Shown here piece after piece: positions 24,453 to 34,860 of a DNA stretch of 64,000 nt. The notes below the pieces were generated by a model. That model did not search any database. It was not told where the DNA came from and saw only the letters and a list, made by a program, of their open reading frames with translations. Position 1 is the first letter of the stretch. Each line of letters starts with the position of its first letter. This DNA comes from Strongyloides papillosus (taxonomy: Eukaryota; Nematoda; Chromadorea; Rhabditida; Strongyloididae), in NCBI GenBank assembly GCA_005656395.1, contig SRSI01000017.1, positions 310,001-374,000 on the forward strand, in the 5' to 3' direction. A program made the position numbers and the translations under genes.

Positions 24453-26018
24453 GGGTTTTTTTTTGTATTATAATTACAAATATGTTTAAATTCGTCGTAA
24501 ACACTTTATTGTTAGTAAATATTTTATATATCAATTTATATTTTTAGAACTTAAATAGACCAATAATGTACTAAATAAATTTTTTATTGCACTAAATTGA
24601 AAATATTGGTACCTTCCGTTATATCTTCCAAAATATAGTATGTCAAAACTTTTTAACGTAACGGCTTTTAATATAATTCTGTTGTTGAATTAATAAATTC
24701 TTAAAAAAATCTTTTATTTTACCAGTAAAAAAAATATTATTGATTTTCTAAAACTGAAATAAATGTGCAAAATTATAGTTGTAATACAAAATGGTATTTT
24801 ATACTTGTTATATCTAACAAATTTACATCTAAACAATGTTTGGATTTTTTGAAAACAGCTTAAAACATTTTAGATAAAGCAAGTCTACTGATTTTCAACA
24901 AGTTAATAAATAATCAAAATTTTGAAAAATTGTGAATAGATAAACATCGCATTAGCTATTCACATAATAAAAATTAAAAAGTTGTATTTCATTTATTACT
25001 AACTAATCCTATTTATATATATTGTTATTTTTTGTTGCTTTTAAAAAAGTTAATTTAATATTTAAATAAAGATATAAAAGCATTAACAATTATTATATGT
25101 CACATTATATGAAAGAAACTTAGTAGAAAAATACAATGCTTAATTACAAACAAAAAAGTTGATAAAAAAATGCATCATATAATAATTAGAACAAAAAGAT
25201 ACTAAAAGTTTGTACAAAAGTATTCGTATTTCAAAAACTATTCTTTGTTTCACTTATTTAATTAAAATATTATAAAAAAAATGATTTTTTGATTATGTCA
25301 ACAATATAAGTGTACTGATCTTTTATTATATTATTTTCTTCCATTATTTGTATATAAAGCAAATAATCGATTACTGAGCAAAAACATAAAAAAATAATAT
25401 CTGTTAGTATTTTTTATTGTAAAATTGCTTTAAATTAATGAGTAATAAAATTTGATAAGATATTACCATACTAAAATTTTGTTATCTTTAAATGCTCTTG
25501 TTTGATCATAATGAAAAAAAATCAAATTATTGTTAGTACCTTATAATAGTACTTTAAAAACAATTTTGGTAATTTTTTATGCATATAATAGTGTCTTTTA
25601 AACGTACAGTACCGAACAAATTGTACATCTTTTATTTTGAATAAAAAAAATGCTTTTGTATAAAAATTGATAATATGTATGATAAAATCCGCAAACTTTT
25701 GTGTAAATTTAATTAAATATAAAGAATCTTTAAGTCGTACCCTGATTGGATTTAAAATTAATGTTCTATCTTTAAAAAGAAGAATAGCATAATGATTACA
25801 TATGAACCATTTGAAAACAAAAAAAAAGTTTTACTAATTAATCTCATTTATGTTTTATTTGATTATTTAAAATCGTTTTCTCATATCAAATATTTGTATT
25901 CATCATACATCCAAAATTTATACTTAAATGTTTATTTTTATTGTTTTGCACACTTTAAATGTTGTTACGATACAAGTGATCACAAGTAATATTTTAATAA
26001 ACATTTGTTTTGTATCGT
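24453..26018. other. Distal part of left palindrome arm, no gene seen
   Basis: Very AT-rich. A 65-codon frame at 25792-25989 is low-complexity (Tyr/Phe/Lys) and is not called. Confidence 0.45.
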
Positions 26019-26266
26019 ACTTGAATGTTTGTTCTTTTTTTAATGTATGTTGATATCAGACAAAAGTTTATAAATTTACTTCTCCACCACAAATCTGATT
26101 TTACGGTGTTTAAATTTTGTAACCTGTAGTAAAATTAATATCAATGTATAATTACAATAATATTTATTGTTCTTTGATTCAAATATTTACCCTTAAATAT
26201 TATTTTACGGTAATTAAAAGTATTTAATAGAATTTTATTTCTATAATATCAGATTATTTTGTAATA

Positions 26267-26705
26267 ATGTTTTTAAGAATATTGACAGTACTTTTTATTA
26301 TTACAATATCTAGAATTTTAACAAATTCTATATATCCGTGGGATAATTTTCACGAAAATTACTATATAACTATTAAAGGAAAGGTTGACTGGACACCTGA
26401 ACATGTAAAAAGAGCTGGTGGCACAGTACGACTAATATGTGGTGATAGGGAAGTTAATTGGGATAATTTAAAAAAGAATGAATCATTCAAAGTTGAAACA
26501 ATGTCAATTACTTCAGCTTTGCCAGGTAAATAAATACATAACAAAATAATTTAGTCATAAAATAGATTGTACTGTAAAAATTGATTATCATGTAGAACAA
26601 AATATTAAAGAAATTTGTAAAACAACAAAATCTATAACTAAAAAAAACTTAGATAGAGGAAATGATATTTTGTGTAGATTTTTACACAATTTAACAATTC
26701 AATAA
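26267..26705 (+). CDS. Small secreted four-cysteine protein, weakly transthyretin-like, left-arm copy
   Basis: Exons 26267-26525 and 26566-26705 (40-nt intron, GTAAAT...ATAG) encode 132 residues. A signal peptide (MFLRILTVLFIITISRILTNS) leads into YYITIKGKVDWTPEHVKRAG, TVRLICGD, then exon 2 DCTVKIDYHVEQNIKEIC. The ITIKGKV...VRL pattern followed by a VKIDYH segment recalls nematode transthyretin-like (TTL) secreted proteins, but the resemblance is weak and the C-terminal half is short. Four cysteines in the mature part are in places matching the paralogue at 55926-56340. The identical copy in the opposite arm and the diverged paralogue with the same intron position and similar promoter show a small expanding family. 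Function unknown. Secretion is the only safe inference. Confidence 0.7.
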
Positions 26706-27249
26706 TTTAAGATTTGTGAACACTCATTGAAGGTGTTTACGAAGAAATGAATACATATACCATGGAAACTTCATAATATTTTCAAAAATATTATTTTTAT
26801 TAATGTATATTTTTAATATTAATAAAAAGTTATTTTATATCTAATTCTAGTTTTATTAGTTAAGAGGAAAGCACCTTTATAAAAAGCTTATAGATGTACA
26901 AAATTGTTTATGTAAAATTTTATTATATTAAGAAAAAATGGATTTTTATCAAAATGAATTTGTTGTTTAATTATTTGGCTCAATATAATAATAGTAATCC
27001 ATAGTGAACACCACCTATATTTACTCAAAACAATCCACTCGCTTTTTATTTTTCACGCTATGTTGTTTTTCGGTCGAATACTTAGATCATTGTCGCAACA
27101 CTTTTTTTTCTACATTGATATAAACCCATTTGTAGCAAATCACTGAAAATTTTCTCGAGACAAAATGTTACGCAAATTGCGGGACTCGCATGGGATTCCC
27201 GCATACGAATGACATTTCGTCCAGATTTTTTTCGGGACAAAATGTCCTA
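26706..27249. other. Inner left arm with repeated GACAAAATGT-type motifs
   Basis: No gene. Close to the arm tip, motifs such as GAGACAAAATGTTACG, GACATTTCGTCC and GGGACAAAATGTCC alternate in orientation, and similar motifs continue into the neighbouring hairpin element. Confidence 0.5.
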
Positions 27250-28905
27250 CTTGCGTAACAAAAAGTCACTTTAAAATGCGCGACATTTCGTCCTTAAAAA
27301 TGCGTGAAAAAATGTTACTTTAAGTATAAGTGACAAAATGTTCTTAAAAACACGTGACAAAACGTCATTTTTAGGTATAGTAGAGCACATTTGAGATGTG
27401 TTCAAGCTGTAGCATGAAATACCTTATTTGGAAAGAAATAATAAAAATACAGGGTGGGCCAAAATATGCATCACAGTTGCATAAAACACTTTATAACTGT
27501 TATACCTTTTTTTATTGTTGACGTATTTTTATGATATCATACGCATTTTGTACAGAACAATTTATAGAATAATATACCACAAGATCGTTCTTAAGAACGG
27601 TCTTAATAAAAAGTTGTATTAAGTTAAATAAAAATGTTTATAATTTTGTTTTAAAAGTGCATCTTAAAATATTCCAATTTATTTAAAAATAAAGGCTAGA
27701 TGCTTAAAATGTTAGTTAAAAACATTTTTCTTCATAAAACATATTGTTTATACAATATTAATTTCCTTCATATAATTTAAATATTTTTTATCGTTGTTAC
27801 CTCGTTAAGAAAGTATTCAACTGAAGAACAGACAAAAAATAGTTCGTGATTGATACACTAACAAGTGTTTAATTGTTACAAATCAAAAATTATTCAAAAT
27901 CTACTACAATGTGACCCAAGCTTCATCAAGACATGCAATATTAAGTGTCTTAAATCATTTCAAAGAGTTAGATAAAACAATTAAATAAGAGTAATAATTA
28001 ATGTTTTATAATGAACAAGCTTGTGCAAGAAGTTAAATGGTGATCATTTAAAAGATATCATTTTCCATACAAAATTGTGTGAAATATTGACTTATTACGA
28101 ATTGTATTCATGTGTTTTAAACATAAAAATAAGTTTAAATTGAAAAAAATTAAGAAATACTTTTTTTTAAATGTAAAATATTAAGAAATTAAAAAAGTTT
28201 TTTTAAGTTCATTCTTGAGAACAATTTTGTAATATATTATTCTCTAACAAATTCTATACAAAATGCGTATAATACGATAAAAATATGTCACCTACAAAAA
28301 AAGTAATAAAATGCTATATTACAACTGTGATGCATATTTTGGTCCATCTGTACATTCTGAAAGCCCTTGATCCCCTCTACAAAAAAAACCCATCTCATAT
28401 CAAACTGTTTATCCAGTTTTTAGATAATTAGCTTTAAATTAATTACCCATGTTTTTTTTTCAATATTTTTGTAATTAAAAGACAATTTTTAAAATTATTA
28501 GAACTTAAAAATTGTTTTTATATAGATTACATTTTATAGTATATTTAAAATAATAAAGTTACTGCAAAATACTATCTATAAATGATTGTTTCAGCCAAAT
28601 ATTTTAAATAATAATTTTTAGAGAATAACGTTTTAAAACTTCTAATTATGAAATTTTTTAAGCTGATATTTGTATATTACAATCAGATCAAGTTTTAACT
28701 ACATATATTTTTATTATTTCTTTCCAAATAAGGTATTTCATGCTACAGCTTGAACACATCTCAAATGTGCTCTACTATACCTAAAAATGACGTTTTGTCA
28801 CGTGTTTTTAAGAACATTTTGTCACTTATACTTAAAGTAACATTTTTTCACGCATTTTTAAGGACGAAATGTCGCGCATTTTAAAGTGACTTTTTGTTAC
28901 GCAAG
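27250..28905. mobile_element. Hairpin element B, TA-flanked, with about 200-bp inverted ends
   Basis: Starts CTTGCGTAACAAAAAGTCAC and ends with the exact inverse GTGACTTTTTGTTACGCAAG, bordered by TA at 27248-27249 and 28906-28907. The arms (27250-27449 and about 28706-28905) pair over about 200 bp and contain repeated GACATTTCGTCC/GACAAAATGT motifs. A mariner-type MITE sits directly after the left arm. The rest of the interior (28351-28705) has no coding capacity. TA borders suggest a Tc1/mariner-superfamily mover. Confidence 0.75.
27450..28350. mobile_element. Mariner-type MITE, 901 bp, nested in element B
   Basis: Begins CAGGGTGGGCCAAAATATGC and ends with GCATATTTTGGTCCATCTG, flanked by TA (27448-27449, 28351-28352). 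The interior holds imperfect inverted subterminal stretches (for example around 'AAATGCGTATGATA'-type sequence) and no transposase frame. Same family as 12809-13030 and 48749-55651. Confidence 0.85.
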
Positions 28906-28907
28906 TA

Positions 28908-30555
28908 CACGCGATTTACTATCCCTGATTCAATAAACTTAAAGTAACAAATATGCTAGAGTTTTAATTTATTTAGTAAATCAGGCACCAAAAGTAAAAA
29001 ATAGTTTATCTTTAAAAAAATTAATATATTAATATTTTTATTAACTTTAAACAATTAATTGACTTTAACTTCTAAAAAATTAACATTTTTAAAATAGTCG
29101 AAAAATAAGAAAACTCAATAATATCAATTATATTTATACTTATGACTTTTTTAAATACTATGTTGTTTATCTATTAATATAATTTTTATTTTTGTAATTA
29201 TATAATATCACTTTTTTATATTGTCATTATATTAATAGTTCAGACGCTCATTTTGTTCAATCTGATTAATTTGACTAAAATTTCATACAACGAATGTTTG
29301 TAATAGTGTCAACTGTTTACAAAATTTAATATATGTAAAATGCTATAGAGTATGAATATTAACAACATAAATGATTAAAGACTCTACAAAATAAAAATAT
29401 AAATACATTGAAATGTTAATTTATTAATTAATATGGAATGTAGGAATTTATATATGAAGTGCTAAAAGCAACAATATCTTAGGAATTTTGATTATTTATA
29501 ATTTTTATTAAATCAGTGAAGGCTTTGCGTCTTCATGCATTTGTTTAACATTTTAACTTATTCTACTTTAATTTTTTATAAAAATATTCACGACTCTTTG
29601 ATTCTTAATTGGGGTAATTATCAATTAACCTTAGTGATATTAATTTACCCTCTTTTCTGGCGTTAAGATTTTCAAATGAGCCATTATTTACTTTATTTTG
29701 TTAACTTTCAAAATATTATTTGAAAACAAACCTAAAAAAATTATTTCAAAAAGAGGTGTTATTTGAAAATGACTTGATCTATAGTAACTAAAACGTTTTG
29801 GTACCCATTTTCAGCACTAAGTCAAAAAATAGATCTATTGACTATTTAACAAAAAAATGAGCTAAGTTTAAAAAGAGTTATGATATAGAAAAAATTAATT
29901 TTCTTATTTTTTTTTGTTATGGACACACCATTTGAACTTATAAAATAATACTTATTTTCACTACAAAATATTTATTCATTAGAAATTCAAGACTTCATAT
30001 ATTTGTATTTAAAATTCTTACGTATCATATCAACTAATAAATTAACGTTTCAATATACTTATATTTTAATTTTGCAAAGTGTTCAATTATTTATGTTGTC
30101 AATATACATACTCTATAGCATTTTACATATATTAAATTTTGTAAACAGTTGACACTATTACAAACATTCGTTGTATGAAATTTTAGTCAAATAAATCAGA
30201 TTGAACTACTAAAACTAATATAACTATTATAATAATAACAATATAAAAAAGTGATAGTATATAATTACAAGAAAAAAAATTACATTAATAGATAAACAAC
30301 ATAGTATTTAAAAAAGTCATAAGTATAAATATAATTAATACTATTGAGTTTCCTTATTTTTCGATTATTTAAAACTATTAGTTTATTCAGAAGTTAAATT
30401 TAATTAACTGTTTAAAGTTATTAAAAATATTAATATATTAATTTTTTTAAAGATAAACTATTTTTTATTTTTTGGTGCCTGATTTACTAAATAAATTAAA
30501 ACTCTAGCATATTTGTTACTTTAAGTTTATTGAATCAGGGATAGTAAATCGCGTG
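28908..30555. mobile_element. Hairpin element C, TA-flanked, with about 540-bp inverted arms
   Basis: Starts CACGCGATTTACTATCCCTG and ends with its inverse CAGGGATAGTAAATCGCGTG, bordered by TA at 28906-28907 (shared with element B) and 30556-30557. The arms pair from the ends to about 29460/29985, leaving a loop of about 525 bp with no coding capacity. Ends differ from element B, so it is a different family using the same TA target. Confidence 0.75.
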
Positions 30556-33500
30556 TAGGACATTTTGTCCCGAAAAAAATCTGGACGAAATGTCATTCGT
30601 ATGCGGGAATCCCATGCGAGTCCCGCAATTTGCGTAACATTTTGTCTCGAGAAAATTTTCAGTGATTTGCTACAAATGGGTTTATATCAATGTAGAAAAA
30701 AAAGTGTTGCGACAATGATCTAAGTATTCGACCGAAAAACAACATAGCGTGAAAAATAAAAAGCGAGTGGATTGTTTTGAGTAAATATAGGTGGTGTTCA
30801 CTATGGATTACTATTATTATATTGAGCCAAATAATTAAACAACAAATTCATTTTGATAAAAATCCATTTTTTCTTAATATAATAAAATTTTACATAAACA
30901 ATTTTGTACATCTATAAGCTTTTTATAAAGGTGCTTTCCTCTTAACTAATAAAACTAGAATTAGATATAAAATAACTTTTTATTAATATTAAAAATATAC
31001 ATTAATAAAAATAATATTTTTGAAAATATTATGAAGTTTCCATGGTATATGTATTCATTTCTTCGTAAACACCTTCAATGAGTGTTCACAAATCTTAAAT
31101 TATTGAATTGTTAAATTGTGTAAAAATCTACACAAAATATCATTTCCTCTATCTAAGTTTTTTTTAGTTATAGATTTTGTTGTTTTACAAATTTCTTTAA
31201 TATTTTGTTCTACATGATAATCAATTTTTACAGTACAATCTATTTTATGACTAAATTATTTTGTTATGTATTTATTTACCTGGCAAAGCTGAAGTAATTG
31301 ACATTGTTTCAACTTTGAATGATTCATTCTTTTTTAAATTATCCCAATTAACTTCCCTATCACCACATATTAGTCGTACTGTGCCACCAGCTCTTTTTAC
31401 ATGTTCAGGTGTCCAGTCAACCTTTCCTTTAATAGTTATATAGTAATTTTCGTGAAAATTATCCCACGGATATATAGAATTTGTTAAAATTCTAGATATT
31501 GTAATAATAAAAAGTACTGTCAATATTCTTAAAAACATTATTACAAAATAATCTGATATTATAGAAATAAAATTCTATTAAATACTTTTAATTACCGTAA
31601 AATAATATTTAAGGGTAAATATTTGAATCAAAGAACAATAAATATTATTGTAATTATACATTGATATTAATTTTACTACAGGTTACAAAATTTAAACACC
31701 GTAAAATCAGATTTGTGGTGGAGAAGTAAATTTATAAACTTTTGTCTGATATCAACATACATTAAAAAAAGAACAAACATTCAAGTACGATACAAAACAA
31801 ATGTTTATTAAAATATTACTTGTGATCACTTGTATCGTAACAACATTTAAAGTGTGCAAAACAATAAAAATAAACATTTAAGTATAAATTTTGGATGTAT
31901 GATGAATACAAATATTTGATATGAGAAAACGATTTTAAATAATCAAATAAAACATAAATGAGATTAATTAGTAAAACTTTTTTTTGTTTTCAAATGGTTC
32001 ATATGTAATCATTATGCTATTCTTCTTTTTAAAGATAGAACATTAATTTTAAATCCAATCAGGGTACGACTTAAAGATTCTTTATATTTAATTAAATTTA
32101 CACAAAAGTTTGCGGATTTTATCATACATATTATCAATTTTTATACAAAAGCATTTTTTTTATTCAAAATAAAAGATGTACAATTTGTTCGGTACTGTAC
32201 GTTTAAAAGACACTATTATATGCATAAAAAATTACCAAAATTGTTTTTAAAGTACTATTATAAGGTACTAACAATAATTTGATTTTTTTTCATTATGATC
32301 AAACAAGAGCATTTAAAGATAACAAAATTTTAGTATGGTAATATCTTATCAAATTTTATTACTCATTAATTTAAAGCAATTTTACAATAAAAAATACTAA
32401 CAGATATTATTTTTTTATGTTTTTGCTCAGTAATCGATTATTTGCTTTATATACAAATAATGGAAGAAAATAATATAATAAAAGATCAGTACACTTATAT
32501 TGTTGACATAATCAAAAAATCATTTTTTTTATAATATTTTAATTAAATAAGTGAAACAAAGAATAGTTTTTGAAATACGAATACTTTTGTACAAACTTTT
32601 AGTATCTTTTTGTTCTAATTATTATATGATGCATTTTTTTATCAACTTTTTTGTTTGTAATTAAGCATTGTATTTTTCTACTAAGTTTCTTTCATATAAT
32701 GTGACATATAATAATTGTTAATGCTTTTATATCTTTATTTAAATATTAAATTAACTTTTTTAAAAGCAACAAAAAATAACAATATATATAAATAGGATTA
32801 GTTAGTAATAAATGAAATACAACTTTTTAATTTTTATTATATGAATAGTTAATGCGATGTTTATCTATTCACAATTTTTCAAAATTTTGATTATTTATTA
32901 ACTTGTTGAAAATCAGTAGACTTGCTTTATCTGAAGTGTTTTAAGCTGTTTTCAACAAGTTCAAACATTGTTTAGATATAAATTTGTTAGACATAACAAC
33001 AAATATAAAATACAATTTTATATTACAACTATAATTTTGCACATATATTTCAGTTTAAAATTTCAATAATATTTTTTTACTGATAAAATAAAAAATTTTC
33101 TTGAATTATTTATTAATTCAACAATAGAAATATACTAACTCTAGAAGTACCAGGATTGAAAAAATTTCTATTAAAAAATATTTAAATTAAAATTATTTTC
33201 TAGTTTCTAAGCTTATTAAAAATTCTCGACCACTAAATACTCTTACTTAATAATTAATATTTCTTCATATAGAAAATTATGAAAAACACTTTTTGTCTTT
33301 TCCGCATTTACAGGCATAAGCTATAGCCTGGTGCTGTTGGAATTAAATTGATTATAATAGGCAAAAACCGTTACGTTAAAAAGTTTTGATATATTATATT
33401 TTGGAAGATATAACGGAAAGTACCAATATTTGCATATTAGTATAATAGAAAATTTATTTTGTACATTTTTTAGTCTATTCAATTCCTAAAAATATGAATT

Positions 33501-33590
33501 GATATATAAAATATTTACCAACAATATAAAATATAATGTTTACAACGAATTTAAATATATTTGTAATTATTCTACAAAAAACCCCTTCTT
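30556..33590. repeat. Right arm of the large palindrome
   Basis: Reverse complement of 24453-27249, beginning with the arm tip TAGGACATTTTGTCCC. Near-identical inward of about 32925. Further out it is diverged and carries about 220 bp (near 33130-33350) absent from the left arm. A 61-codon low-complexity stretch mirrored from the left arm is not called. Confidence 0.9.
31100..31538 (-). CDS. Small secreted four-cysteine protein, right-arm copy
   Basis: Mirror image of the left-arm gene: exons 31538-31280 and 31239-31100 on the minus strand, giving the same 132-residue product with identical first exon. Start, splice borders and stop are all preserved, so both copies may be expressed. The upstream region (31539 to about 31790) is also duplicated, so both have the same promoter sequence. 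As both copies are this similar, either the duplication is recent or the palindrome is kept uniform by arm-to-arm gene conversion. Confidence 0.7.
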
Positions 33591-34211
33591 TAAAATTTCG
33601 TGGTTGATTTTTATGAATTCTCTATGTATATTAGAAAATCTAGGTGAATCATTTTTTTTACTGTAACAATATTTTAATTAATCTAAATGTAATGCTTAAA
33701 AAATTAACAAAACAAGCGGCTAAATTTTATTAGAAATTTATTAAGATAATAGTATTTAAATTTTTAACTTCAGTTTTACATTTTACTTTTATTTTTTTTT
33801 GTTATATAAAGTGCAAATAAAAAGTTATAATTTTCTTAGTATTAATCCACAAAGTGAATAAGATTAAACTATCAAAGCTAACTATTTCCTACTATTATAT
33901 AGAGGAGAGATGACCTCGAAAAAATAATTTCCGACTTCTAATAAAATTTTGATAAAAATATTTTTGTACCATAATAGTAAATATAAATATGCAATATCAG
34001 TCTCATCCAAAATCCCGTTCTTGAGATACATCCTTAAATGTGTTGCAAAATCTTGACTTTTGGTACCTCTATTTCCCGCCTTTAAAATAAAAATAAAAAC
34101 TTGAAAATACAGAAATATACGTAATTTTTTGTGCTCTTTACAATGGAATATTTAAAAAATGATATTTAAAGTTCACTCTCATCATTGAGACACTTTTACA
34201 GAATGCTATTT
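33591..34211. other. Intergenic flank between palindrome and LTR element
   Basis: AT-rich with no supported gene. Its last four bases (34208-34211, ATTT) are one copy of the LTR element's target duplication. Confidence 0.5.
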
Positions 34212-34386
34212 TGTAACGCCCCCAGAAGGCGTTACTCAAAAAAACCTATATAAATACCAAGACAAATTCACTTTATATGTGAGAGATATTGAACATAAAA
34301 TATTGTAACGAAGTTCTATTAATAAAAAGTTTATACATTTCGTTTTCTTATCACCCGAGGATAGCACCTCGTTAAAAAAGCTTATA
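34212..34386 (+). repeat. 5' LTR
   Basis: Opens with a small hairpin (TAACGCC...GGCGTTA), then a TATA-like CCTATATAAATACC that probably drives transcription, and an AATAAA signal further on (ATTAATAAAAAG). Short for a Ty3 LTR. Confidence 0.9.
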
Positions 34387-34404
34387 TGGAGGTTCCACCG
34401 AACC
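34387..34404 (+). other. Primer-binding site
   Basis: TGGAGGTTCCACCGAACC begins right at the LTR border. TGG at this place pairs with the CCA end of a tRNA. Which tRNA would need a search of this genome's tRNA genes. Confidence 0.65.
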
Positions 34405-34860
34405 ATGTCGCAGCCTTGCACGATTCATCGATGCAAGTGATTCAAATAAAAAATGGATGACAATTAAATTTAACATAAACAGGTTAGTTCTATACAATCA
34501 TTTTTTGTTGAATGCAACAAAAAAATGACATACTAATACTATAATAATGGTTGTTAACGAAATTGTATAGAAATATGCAATTATGAACAACCTTACTACT
34601 TTACAATTATTTTTTAGAAAAAAATTTTAACAATTTGATCTATTATAATGCGCCTATTTACAATCGTAAAAAACACAATTACGAATGGCCTTAATACTTA
34701 GACAATTATTTTAATTCAATGTAACTTGTTTTACATTGATAATTACATTTTTAGACAAATCCAGCCTCTTTTCGGATGAAAAAATATAGAGGATAAATAA
34801 GCGACATTCATACAAAAATGATCATTCAATTGTGCATTTCTGCATCATAACCGTTCACTC

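Larger units (their letters stand above)
24453..27249. repeat. Left arm of a large palindrome (inverted duplication)
   Basis: Reads as the reverse complement of 30556-33590. From about 24880 inward, left and right positions sum to 57805 all the way to the arm tip, meaning no net indel over about 2.4 kb. The contained open frame is identical at protein level in both arms. Outward of about 24850 the arms are more diverged, and the right one has about 220 bp extra (near 33130-33350). The arm tip (27234-27249) reads GGGACAAAATGTCCTA. Confidence 0.9.

Noticed and set aside
25792..25989. 65-codon plus-strand frame in the left palindrome arm
   Set aside because: Low-complexity Tyr/Phe/Lys content, no homology pattern, no splice context.
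26362..26544. Minus-strand frame over the secreted-protein gene (and its mirror at 31261-31443)
   Set aside because: Shadow of the spliced sense gene, which has a signal peptide and conserved cysteines in its paralogue.
27250..28905. Possibility of a CRISPR-like or satellite array from the repeated GACAAAATGT motifs
   Set aside because: Spacing is irregular, orientation alternates, and the window is eukaryotic; subterminal binding motifs explain it better.
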